This document shows, piece after piece, positions 1-6,053 of a stretch of DNA of 9,842 nucleotides. The DNA comes from Deltaproteobacteria bacterium (GTDB taxonomy: Bacteria; Desulfobacterota; DSM-4660; Desulfatiglandales; HGW-15), in NCBI GenBank assembly GCA_030671095.1, contig DAOVAK010000060.1:1-9842 (forward strand), read 5' to 3'. Under the pieces are notes generated by a model that did not search any database, was not told where the DNA came from, and was given only the letters and a program-made list of their open reading frames with translations. Every line of letters starts with the position of its first letter. Position 1 is the stretch's first letter. The position numbers were made by a program, and so were the translations under genes.

Positions 1-13
1 GATTCGGAATTTG

Positions 14-22
14 TCTCCTCCT
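14..22 (-). promoter_or_regulatory. Strong Shine-Dalgarno sequence for a gene off the left edge
   Basis: Read on the minus strand, the bases just after hisG contain AAGGAGGAG, a near-perfect anti-16S match. No ATG, GTG or TTG lies between it and the window edge, about 13 bases further on, so its start codon would be outside the window. It suggests that the hisI-hisG transcript continues into another translated gene. The unusually long spacing leaves a chance match possible. Confidence 0.4.
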
Positions 23-51
23 TGCTCTGGATATTTTCTTCTGTTTTCAAA

Positions 52-927
52 TTAAATCACCTTGTTTAATGGGTACTCGATGATTCCCTCAGCGCCTGCC
101 TGGATGAGTCTTGGGATGAGCTCTCTCACCACTTTTCCCTCCACGACCGATTCCACTGAAACCCATTTCGAATTGTAGAGGTTGGCCACAGTGGGGGCAT
201 TCAGACTGGGGAGCAATTTAACCACCATGTCCAATTTATCCTCCGGGACATTCATCTTCAGTCCCACCATATTCTGCGCCTTGAGTGCCCCTTTCAGTAG
301 CAAAATAATCTGATCGATCTTCTCCTTTTTCCACGAATCCTTGTAGGCCTCTTTATTGGCAATCAACTGGGTGTTGGAGGTCATGAGTTCATGGATGATT
401 TTCAACCCATGGGCCTTTAGGGTACTACCCGTCTCTGTAACCTCCACGATGGCGTCAGCCAGACCGGAGACCACCTTCGCTTCCGTGGCTCCCCACGAGA
501 ATTCCACCCGGACCTCGATGCCCCTCTCTTTGAAATACCTTCTCGTAAAATTAGTAAGTTCTGTGGAGATCTTTTTCCCCTGGAGATCCTCCAGTTCCTT
601 TATCGGCGAGTCGGCTGGAACGGCCAGGACCCAACGGGCCGGTTTTTGGCTGACCTTTGAATAGACCAGATCATCCACAACGAGCACGTCCGACTCATTC
701 TCTTCAATCCAGTCTTTCCCAGTGAGCCCGGCATCAATGGTCCCACTCTCCACATACCGAGACATCTCCTGGGCGCGACAAATCGTGCATTCAATGGCAT
801 CGTCATTGATCTCCGGGAAATAGCTCCTGCCATTGTTCACATTTATCTTCCAACCTGATTTTTCAAAAAGGCTGATTGTGGCCTGTTGCAGGCTCCCCTT
901 TGGAATACCGAACTTCAGCTTCTTCAT
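52..927 (-). CDS. hisG: ATP phosphoribosyltransferase, long form (HisG)
   Basis: This cytoplasmic enzyme catalyses the first committed step of histidine biosynthesis, joining ATP and PRPP to give phosphoribosyl-ATP. The 291-residue length fits the long, HisZ-independent form, which carries a C-terminal ACT-like regulatory domain for histidine feedback. The N-terminus has the typical FGIPKGSLQ segment (about residues 6-14). The PRPP-binding segment [20 protein letters not shown] covers about residues 155-174. The region from about 213 to 291, including APTVANLY and the [15 protein letters not shown] end, corresponds to the regulatory domain. The ATG start overlaps the hisI stop codon as ATGA, and an AGAAGG-type ribosome-binding site lies inside the end of hisI, so the two genes are probably translationally coupled. 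No frameshift or missing motif is apparent. Confidence 0.96.
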   Translation of the reverse strand: MKKLKFGIPKGSLQQATISLFEKSGWKINVNNGRSYFPEINDDAIECTICRAQEMSRYVESGTIDAGLTGKDWIEENESDVLVVDDLVYSKVSQKPARWVLAVPADSPIKELEDLQGKKISTELTNFTRRYFKERGIEVRVEFSWGATEAKVVSGLADAIVEVTETGSTLKAHGLKIIHELMTSNTQLIANKEAYKDSWKKEKIDQIILLLKGALKAQNMVGLKMNVPEDKLDMVVKLLPSLNAPTVANLYNSKWVSVESVVEGKVVRELIPRLIQAGAEGIIEYPLNKVI

Positions 928-1304
928 TTTTTATACACCTTCTCAGGATCAAAAATCTTCTTGCCTTCTATGGTTGCCTTCCCCTGCTGGTCAATTTTTT
1001 TGTGAAAGCAACTCTCAAAACCCGTATGACAGGCGGCGCCGCCCACCTGCTCCACTCTAAAGAGCACGGTATCGTTGTCGCAGTCCACATAAATCTCTTT
1101 GATCTTCTGAATGTGTCCAGAAGTGCCTCCCTTATGCCAGATCTCCTGTCGTGAACGGCTCCAATAGTGGGCCTCACCCGTTTTGAGGGTTTTCTCCCAA
1201 GACGCACTGTTGATATAAGCAAGCATGAGCACTTTTCCAGACGCGTAGTCTTGAACGATTGCGGGCAACAAACCCTTACCTTTGGAAAAGTCCAACTCGA
1301 TCAT
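924..1304 (-). CDS. hisI: Phosphoribosyl-AMP cyclohydrolase (HisI)
   Basis: It opens the adenine ring of phosphoribosyl-AMP, the third step of histidine biosynthesis, as a Zn/Mg-dependent cytoplasmic homodimer. From the ATG chosen here the protein has 126 residues. It contains the metal-binding VDCDNDTV segment (D74, C75, D76, D78), the second zinc-cysteine segment [13 protein letters not shown] (C92, C99), and the conserved [14 protein letters not shown] and SGH stretch at about 46-64. It is the stand-alone cyclohydrolase: no HisE pyrophosphohydrolase domain is fused at the C-terminus. An in-frame TTG six codons upstream (1322) is possible, but the ATG matches the usual family N-terminus (MIELDF) and has GAGGG about 10 bases upstream. 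The gene overlaps hisG by 4 bp, and the 346-bp leader upstream is structured. Confidence 0.95.
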   Translation of the reverse strand: MIELDFSKGKGLLPAIVQDYASGKVLMLAYINSASWEKTLKTGEAHYWSRSRQEIWHKGGTSGHIQKIKEIYVDCDNDTVLFRVEQVGGAACHTGFESCFHKKIDQQGKATIEGKKIFDPEKVYKK

Positions 1305-1339
1305 GGGATAATAAGCCCTCAAAAAAATCCAAATTTTTT

Positions 1340-1367
1340 AACATAATATATTTTACCCCATATTCAA
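1340..1367 (-). promoter_or_regulatory. Candidate sigma-70 promoter for hisI-hisG
   Basis: On the minus strand, TTGAAT (1362-1367) and TATGTT (1340-1345) are separated by 16 bases inside a strongly AT-rich stretch about 40 bases upstream of the hisI start. The AT-rich setting contrasts with the GC-rich repeat further upstream. The assignment is by consensus resemblance only. Confidence 0.3.
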
Positions 1368-1393
1368 AGAAAATTTTACGAAAACATGCCAAA

Positions 1394-1448
1394 ATCCTCC
1401 GTCCTCACCATCCTCAGCAGTAGCCTGGGACGGAGGATGGACCCGCTC
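1394..1448 (-). terminator. Stem-loop with T-run: terminator or leader attenuator candidate
   Basis: ATCCTCCGTCC (1394-1404) pairs perfectly with GGACGGAGGAT (1438-1448), an 11-bp GC-rich stem around a 33-base loop. On the minus strand the stem runs directly into TTTTGG, so it could end rlmN transcription or act in the hisI leader. The loop also contains CCATCCTC (1408-1415), which can pair with GAGGATGG (1443-1450). The two pairings share the same bases and exclude each other. The short T-run and large loop make a simple intrinsic terminator uncertain. Confidence 0.4.
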
Positions 1449-1496
1449 TTCAGGGCCGGGATAAATCACCTCCTTTAAAGGGGGCATGGGGGCAAG

Positions 1497-1660
1497 CGGA
1501 GAGTTTCACTCGCCTTCGCGCGGATGCCCCGCGTCTTGCCGCGGGTAGGAAGCGAAAGGCGACCGCGCCGAAGCCTTGGCGAAGGCGGGTGGTACGCTTC
1601 GGCGGAGTTCCGCTTGGCTTCGCCACAGATGCCCCGCGCCTTGGCGCGGGGAGCTTCACT
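1497..1660. repeat. GC-rich palindromic extragenic repeat (REP/MITE-like)
   Basis: Two 23-base copies that differ at only two positions lie at 1523-1545 and 1628-1650; each begins GATGCCCCGCG and ends CGCGGG, and each forms a hairpin. The right-hand copy gives a perfect 9-bp stem, CCCCGCGCC (1632-1640) with GGCGCGGGG (1643-1651). Between them CGCCGAAGC (1566-1574) pairs with GCTTCGGCG (1596-1604). The similar decamers GAGTTTCACT (1501-1510) and GAGCTTCACT (1651-1660) bound the unit. It starts 8 bases after the rlmN stop. No transposase is present, so a non-autonomous or REP-type element is inferred from structure alone. Confidence 0.65.
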
Positions 1661-1667
1661 TTCTGCT

Positions 1668-2693
1668 TCAGGATGCCTTACCGCTCAACTGCCCGCAGGC
1701 GGCGAGTATGTCCGATCCCCTGCTCTTTCTGATGATGGCCGTATAATAGCTCCTCAAGAGGATATCCTGAAATTGGCGTGTCCTCTCCATGGATGGGGGA
1801 GACATGGGGGTTCCTTGGTTCGGGTTGAGCGGGATGAGATTAATCTTTGCCTGGATTCCCTTGAGCGCTTCTGCCAGGTTCCAGGCATCCTCGTCACTGT
1901 CATTGATTCCTTTGATCAAGATATATTCAAAGGTGATCCTCTCTCCTTTGGGAAGCGGAAACGTTTTACATGCCGTCAGAAGGCCCTTCAATGAATATTT
2001 ATTGTTGATGGGCATGAGGAGGCTACGGGTATTATCATCGGCTGCGTTCAAGGAGACGGCGAGCTTGATGTTCATCTCCTGGCCCCATCTCTTCATCTGC
2101 GGCACGAGTCCACAGGTGGATAGGGTTATCTTCCGCCTTGAAAAATTCAGTCCCGCATCATCCATCAGGTTTATCACGGCGTTTTTCACCGCATCGTAAT
2201 TGGCGAGGGGCTCTCCCATCCCCATGAAGACAATATTAGTGAGTTGGTCTGGATCATTTATGGATCGCTTCACGTGGATCACCTGATCTACAATTTCTGA
2301 GGCTGTCAGGTTACGCTTTAGGCCCTGTTTGGCGGTGAGGCAGAAACGGCAATCCATGGCACAGCCCGCTTGGGAAGAAATACAGAGGGTGTAATGATCT
2401 TTTTCGGGAATTAGGACCGACTCGATAAAATGGTCATCCTCCAGCTTAAATAGGTATTTCTTGGTCCCGTCCCTGGACTCTTGGGTCTCAATCCTCACTA
2501 TATGACAGAGGCAGGCCTTTTCTTGCAAAGAGGCACGGAGATCTTTGGGAAGGGTGGTCATCTCCTCAAAGGATTTGGCCAGTTTTTTGAAGAGCCAGTG
2601 TCGGATCTGGCGTCCCCTATAGGCTTCGAGACCTTGTCCAACTGCCCACTGTTCAATTTCATGGGCAGCCAGCCCTTTTAGATCAGTCTTCAT
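1668..2693 (-). CDS. rlmN: Dual-specificity 23S rRNA/tRNA adenine-C2 methyltransferase (RlmN)
   Basis: This radical SAM enzyme methylates C2 of A2503 in 23S rRNA and, in E. coli, A37 of some tRNAs. From the ATG at 2693 the protein has 341 residues, normal for the family. It shows the 4Fe-4S motif CAMDCRFC (C111, C115, C118) and the preceding catalytic cysteine in YTLCISSQAGC (C104, equivalent to E. coli C118). The FMGMGEPLANYD SAM-binding segment is at about 156-167, and the C-terminal methyl-carrying cysteine is in RGSDILAACGQL (C333, equivalent to E. coli C355). Both mechanistic cysteines are present, so it should be active. The frame remains open upstream to 2822, but those codons lie inside the thymidylate synthase gene and do not resemble RlmN. 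The chosen start overlaps the upstream stop by 11 bp, which suggests translational coupling. The ribosome-binding site is weak. Confidence 0.96.
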   Translation of the reverse strand: MKTDLKGLAAHEIEQWAVGQGLEAYRGRQIRHWLFKKLAKSFEEMTTLPKDLRASLQEKACLCHIVRIETQESRDGTKKYLFKLEDDHFIESVLIPEKDHYTLCISSQAGCAMDCRFCLTAKQGLKRNLTASEIVDQVIHVKRSINDPDQLTNIVFMGMGEPLANYDAVKNAVINLMDDAGLNFSRRKITLSTCGLVPQMKRWGQEMNIKLAVSLNAADDNTRSLLMPINNKYSLKGLLTACKTFPLPKGERITFEYILIKGINDSDEDAWNLAEALKGIQAKINLIPLNPNQGTPMSPPSMERTRQFQDILLRSYYTAIIRKSRGSDILAACGQLSGKAS

Positions 2694-3378
2694 TTTCACA
2701 TTTGCCTGCTGACAGGGCCGAGGGGTTCTCGCACATGGTCCGCAGCTTTGCCAGCTCCCATACATAGTCGTAGAGATGAAGTCCCTTACTGGAGGCAATG
2801 ATCTGCCCATCCTCGACGCCAACGCCTGAACACATATACTCTTTCAAGAGCTGGATAGCCCCCAAGTTGGCAGGGAAGCCATTCCAAAGATCCCATGATC
2901 GAAAGTAAACGATGAAGTGGAGTTTCCCATCTTTTATTCGTGTATCTATACCCCGAAGACAGGGAGGATCTGTGAGATAAATGGACTCGGGGTCTCCCAC
3001 AGTCATGTACGCCTGATTTGTGGCATGACCATCTTCCTTGTACATGCGTATAATCTCTTCGATCTGTGGCTCCAAGTATTGACCATAGGTATAATCTTCT
3101 CCAGGCTGTTTGGCTGAGGTCATAAGGTAAGGAAGATACTCCTCCAGATATCCATCAGCCACCGGGTTCGGAATGCCCAGCGAAGGAGGGATATCAGGCA
3201 ATAGGGGTCGCACACTGGGGTACTTTACTTGGATGGTCACATAGTCGAATTCAAGGCGCTTCTGCCCTTCGTAGCTGCCCCTGTCAATGGTGTATTCTCG
3301 TCCCGTTTCCAACAATCTGTAGACGCACTGGAACCAGGCATCCGGCAGGTCCCGTGCTTCAATGAAATTCAGCTTCAT
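2683..3378 (-). CDS. Thymidylate synthase, archaeal/methanogen-type ThyA homologue
   Basis: The 231-residue protein is a divergent, short member of the thymidylate synthase fold, which makes dTMP from dUMP. Bacterial ThyA usually has about 264 or more residues. Visible catalytic landmarks are YGQYL (98-102, like the YGxQW motif), the nucleophile in DPPC (C140), and RSWDLWNGFPAN (R160, D163, N171), which matches the RSxDxxLGxPxN phosphate- and base-binding motif. KGLHLYDY (H201, Y203) matches the GxxHxY motif. Asparagine at 171 is the residue that selects dUMP; dCMP hydroxymethylases have aspartate there. This favours a true dTMP synthase, although the folate or carbon donor of the archaeal-type enzymes is less well established. 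The ATG has AGGAG about 10 bases upstream. The end overlaps rlmN. Family assignment is from motif memory; the overall sequence is far from E. coli ThyA. Confidence 0.82.
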   Translation of the reverse strand: MKLNFIEARDLPDAWFQCVYRLLETGREYTIDRGSYEGQKRLEFDYVTIQVKYPSVRPLLPDIPPSLGIPNPVADGYLEEYLPYLMTSAKQPGEDYTYGQYLEPQIEEIIRMYKEDGHATNQAYMTVGDPESIYLTDPPCLRGIDTRIKDGKLHFIVYFRSWDLWNGFPANLGAIQLLKEYMCSGVGVEDGQIIASSKGLHLYDYVWELAKLRTMCENPSALSAGKCENED

Positions 3379-3409
3379 GGTTGTTCATCTCCTAGCTGAA
3401 AACAGACCC

Positions 3410-3439
3410 ATTCTTGCAAGGGAGGCTGAAATTTGTCAA
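3410..3439 (-). promoter_or_regulatory. Candidate sigma-70 promoter for the thymidylate synthase-rlmN pair
   Basis: In the 93-bp gap, the minus strand has a perfect TTGACA -35 box (3434-3439), an 18-base spacer, and AAGAAT (3410-3415, 4 of 6 consensus) as a -10 box. It lies 31 bases before the thymidylate synthase start and would allow transcription independent of the radical SAM gene. Confidence 0.4.
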
Positions 3440-3471
3440 TTGAAAAGAGGGAAAGGGATTTTCCTGAAATT

Positions 3472-5157
3472 TCAATCGATTATGGCCTTGAGGTCTTTAA
3501 GAATCTTAATCACTTCCGGAGAAAATGGTTTGGCTGAGCGCATTTCTTTGCTGGATAAATGCAATTCCCTTTTCAACCTAAACATCTTCAACATCTTCTC
3601 AGAGGAATATCCTTCTCCACGGAGTAACCTATAGATTTCCTCTATGTTAGCCAGTCCGTCTGTGAACCCCTTCGGGATCCTGATTATCATCTGGGACATG
3701 AGATGAGATGCCTCAACAGCGTCCATCGTATCATGTCTCCAGGCCCGACCAATGCCCCTTAAGCCAAATCGATCCCGCTCCTCGTGCACCAACGATCTCT
3801 TGCTATAACTAAAAAGGTACGGGCTGTAATAAGGCAAAGAACTCTCGTTAATAAACTCGATGGTTTCTGAAAACGTCTTTTCAGTCTCGCCTGGGTATCC
3901 CACAATGAAGCTCCCTCTGCTGTAGATGCCTTGATCATTGAGCATCTTAATGGCATGGAGTGCTTGCTCGCGATTTAGTCTCTTGTCCATATTGTCCAAT
4001 ATAACCTGACTCCCAGATTCGATACCGAGATCTACAAACTCACATCCTGACGCCTTCATCAGTCCCACCAGTTCGGCAGACAGGGCGCTGGCGCGGGCAT
4101 AAGAGGACCAGCCAAAATCAAAGTGCTCCTCGATCATCATCTCCAATACGCTCTTAAACCTCTCTTTTTTGGCCGTGAAATTGTCATCTGTAAAACGCAC
4201 GTGCTTCACAAATCCTAAACTCTGAATCCGTCTCAGCTCCTCCTTTAACACGCCCAGGGACTTGTAATGAACCTGGGGGAAAAGCCAGTGATAGGTGCAA
4301 AAACGGCATCGGTAGAAACAACCCCGACTGTTGGTCACAGGTAGGGTCGTACGAAGATAGTCCTTTGGAATTTCATCCCAGGCTATGGCTGTATGGTCCA
4401 TGTGGAGATATTCCCTTTGGCGGGGCGTAAAACGCATCCTACCTTCCTTGTCATAAAATGCCAGGTTGGGGACCTTGCTAAGATCGCTCCCATGCCTATA
4501 AGCCTCAAGTAACTCTACCAGACTCTGTTCCCCTTGGGCCTCCACCACAAAGGCGTCCACTTTGCCATGAAAAGTTGAAAAGGACCTTAAAGCGAGGGGT
4601 GAAAGACTTTCCCCAGGATCCAGAAGCCTTTTTACCAACATACCTCCTGCGATGACCGGTATTTCAGGGTCACACTCTTTTGCGTGGGCGGCTACCTCTC
4701 GAATGTCGTCCATAAACATGAAATTAGATGAAATGCAGACGGCCAAGGGCCTCTCTTGTAATATGTCCGGCAGGTTGGAGGTGGCATAATTCTGGATAAT
4801 GATGGGATCATACCCTGCTTTCAACAGATGCTGATACAGATAAATCCCATTTAGAGTCACACTGTTGGCAAGTGAATAGTGCTGATTGACATTGCCAAGA
4901 GTCAGTTCGGGTGTGCGATGCCCATTTTTGGAGAAATTCATCAGGTCAAAGAGATCCATGTAACGACCTTCCAAACACAGGACAAGCTTCATCATATTTT
5001 GGTGGACGGCCTTTTGGATAGCCACCAGATCAAGATCGGGAAAGCGGGGTGATTGCCGCTCCGCCCATTTCTCCTCATTTCTCATCCGTCGCCTGATTTG
5101 GATGTCATTACTCAGGGCCTGGTTCGCTGCGACTATGACGACTTTAGGACGATCCAC
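3472..5157 (-). CDS. B12-binding-domain radical SAM protein, substrate unknown
   Basis: The 561-residue protein has the layout of class B radical SAM enzymes. A Rossmann-like cobalamin-binding-type half occupies about residues 60-225, with LNGIYLYQHLLKAGYDPIIIQN near 102-123, AVCISSNFMFMDDI and VIAGG. The radical SAM core follows: cluster motif CFYRCRFC (C280, C284, C287), FTDDNF near 322, LGIESGSQ near 377, and GSFIVGYPGET near 415. A C-terminal helical extension of about 100 residues follows. There is no DxHxxG cobalamin ligand motif, as in many relatives that bind B12 base-off without histidine. Such enzymes methylate unactivated carbon or phosphorus, or rearrange substrates; the layout recalls PhpK-like P-methyltransferases, but I cannot name the substrate. 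The GTG start is chosen because AGGAGGTG (5161-5168) sits 5 bases upstream, counted from AGGAGG. A longer frame to a TTG at 5232 has no ribosome-binding site. Confidence 0.85.
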   Translation of the reverse strand: MDRPKVVIVAANQALSNDIQIRRRMRNEEKWAERQSPRFPDLDLVAIQKAVHQNMMKLVLCLEGRYMDLFDLMNFSKNGHRTPELTLGNVNQHYSLANSVTLNGIYLYQHLLKAGYDPIIIQNYATSNLPDILQERPLAVCISSNFMFMDDIREVAAHAKECDPEIPVIAGGMLVKRLLDPGESLSPLALRSFSTFHGKVDAFVVEAQGEQSLVELLEAYRHGSDLSKVPNLAFYDKEGRMRFTPRQREYLHMDHTAIAWDEIPKDYLRTTLPVTNSRGCFYRCRFCTYHWLFPQVHYKSLGVLKEELRRIQSLGFVKHVRFTDDNFTAKKERFKSVLEMMIEEHFDFGWSSYARASALSAELVGLMKASGCEFVDLGIESGSQVILDNMDKRLNREQALHAIKMLNDQGIYSRGSFIVGYPGETEKTFSETIEFINESSLPYYSPYLFSYSKRSLVHEERDRFGLRGIGRAWRHDTMDAVEASHLMSQMIIRIPKGFTDGLANIEEIYRLLRGEGYSSEKMLKMFRLKRELHLSSKEMRSAKPFSPEVIKILKDLKAIID

Positions 5158-5160
5158 AAT

Positions 5161-5168
5161 CACCTCCT
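5161..5168 (-). promoter_or_regulatory. Shine-Dalgarno that fixes the radical SAM start
   Basis: AGGAGGTG, an exact complement of the 16S rRNA 3' tail, lies immediately upstream of a GTG codon at 5157 on the minus strand. It decides the start against the TTG at 5232 and the ATG at 5085, neither of which has a comparable site. The resulting N-terminus reads MDRPKVVIVAANQ, a natural first beta strand. Confidence 0.75.
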
Positions 5169-5281
5169 GGACAAAAAGCCATTCCTTTTGTGATGGGCTA
5201 AAGAGTGCTTTCCCACATGGATAACAAAACAATGAATGAACTGTTTCGGAATTTTCAGGAACCCGCGAAATAAAAAAGATA

Positions 5282-5310
5282 TTAACATCACAATGTGACT
5301 GGTATATATG
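5282..5310 (+). promoter_or_regulatory. Candidate promoter with a palindrome in its spacer
   Basis: In the divergent gap, TTAACA (5282-5287) and TATATG (5305-5310) are 17 bases apart on the plus strand. The spacer begins with TCACAATGTGA (5288-5298), an inverted repeat with 5-base arms and a 1-base centre that could be an operator. If real, the isochorismatase-PAP2 mRNA would have a leader of about 165 bases. Consensus resemblance only; the rest of 5233-5481 shows no gene. Confidence 0.25.
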
Positions 5311-5481
5311 TTACTCTACGCAGAGAGAAAGAACACAATGGCTATTTCTAAATATAACTATCTTACTGGTTATGGCAAACCCATTTTTTGGCCAAGAGAA
5401 TCAGCCGTGACTTCTTCTTAAACCAAAGAAGTAGTTGCCCAGCGGCCACAGTTAACCATCTAATGAGAAGGAAATGCAAGT

Positions 5482-6045
5482 ATGAAGACTGCGCTATTGT
5501 TGGTTGATATTCAGAATGACTACTTCCCGGGTGGAAAGATGGAGTTGGTCGGAATGGAGGAGGGCTCAACAAAGGCCAAGGAACTCCTGGATCTGTTCCG
5601 AAAGAATAACCTACCAACCTTTCACATCCAACACGTGGCCTCAGGCAAAGGAGCTGGTTTTTTTCTTCCCGATACGGAAGGCGCTGAAATCCATGAGAGC
5701 GTTAAGCCCCTTGCAACGGATTTGGTCATTCAGAAACACTTCCCGAACAGTTTTCGCGACACAGACCTCTTGGAAAAGCTCAAAAGCTCCCATGTCACAG
5801 CACTGGTCATTTGCGGCGCCATGAGTCATATGTGTATTGACGCGACAACCCGGGCGGCAGCCGATTATGGCTTCCGGTGCACGGTGATCCACGATGCATG
5901 TGCCACGCGAGACCTCGAATTTGGAGATACCCTCGTTCCGGCACAACAAGTCCATGCCTCATTCATGTCGGCCCTGGGCTTTGCCTACGCGAAAGTCACA
6001 TCCCTTCAGAAGTTCCTCTCCACTTTCGAGAAAGGAGAAAAATAA
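5482..6045 (+). CDS. Isochorismatase-family cysteine hydrolase
   Basis: The 187-residue cytoplasmic protein belongs to the isochorismatase/nicotinamidase-like superfamily, which hydrolyses amides or vinyl ethers. The catalytic triad is visible: D9 in LLLVDIQNDYF, K85 in VIQKHFPNSF, and C118 in GAMSHMCIDATTRAA, where the cis-peptide region precedes the nucleophile. The family length is normal. The DxHxxxH-type metal site of true nicotinamidases is not evident, so the substrate is open; an unassigned amidase or hydrolase is the safest call. The ATG has GAGAAGGA about 8 bases upstream. The gene ends 8 bp before a PAP2 phosphatase gene on the same strand, so the two are probably co-transcribed, though no shared pathway is obvious. 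Confidence 0.9.
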   Translation: MKTALLLVDIQNDYFPGGKMELVGMEEGSTKAKELLDLFRKNNLPTFHIQHVASGKGAGFFLPDTEGAEIHESVKPLATDLVIQKHFPNSFRDTDLLEKLKSSHVTALVICGAMSHMCIDATTRAAADYGFRCTVIHDACATRDLEFGDTLVPAQQVHASFMSALGFAYAKVTSLQKFLSTFEKGEK

Positions 6046-6053
6046 GGAAGGAC

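Larger units (their letters stand above)
1323..1667. other. 345-bp intergenic region between rlmN and hisI
   Basis: No credible gene lies here. From the rlmN side it holds a GC-rich palindromic repeat (about 1497-1660), then a purine/pyrimidine-skewed stretch with a CTCCTTTAAAGGGGG-like imperfect palindrome near 1471-1486. After these come a long stem-loop (1394-1448) and an AT-rich segment just before hisI that may carry the promoter. Open frames crossing the region (1450-1659 minus, 1524-1994 plus) have low-complexity Arg/Pro/Ala-rich translations produced by the GC-rich repeat and are not genes. Confidence 0.75.

Noticed and set aside
1450..1994. Open frames on both strands across the rlmN-hisI gap (69 codons minus, 156 codons plus).
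   Set aside because: Their translations are Arg/Pro/Ala-rich products of the GC-rich palindromic repeat, and the plus frame runs antisense into rlmN. Neither has a good ribosome-binding site or family resemblance.
2694..2822. Upstream extension of RlmN by 43 residues.
   Set aside because: The extra codons lie within the thymidylate synthase gene and do not resemble RlmN N-termini; the ATG at 2693 gives the usual family length.
5410..5432. Inverted repeat ACTTCTT/AAGAAGT as a terminator.
   Set aside because: The stem is short and AT-rich with a 9-base loop, and no T-run follows it; it also lies upstream of a gene rather than after one.
5877..6053. Upstream extension of the PAP2 protein by 59 residues.
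   Set aside because: It overlaps the isochorismatase gene in another frame, is not membrane-like, and the ATG at 6054 has its own GGAAGG site.
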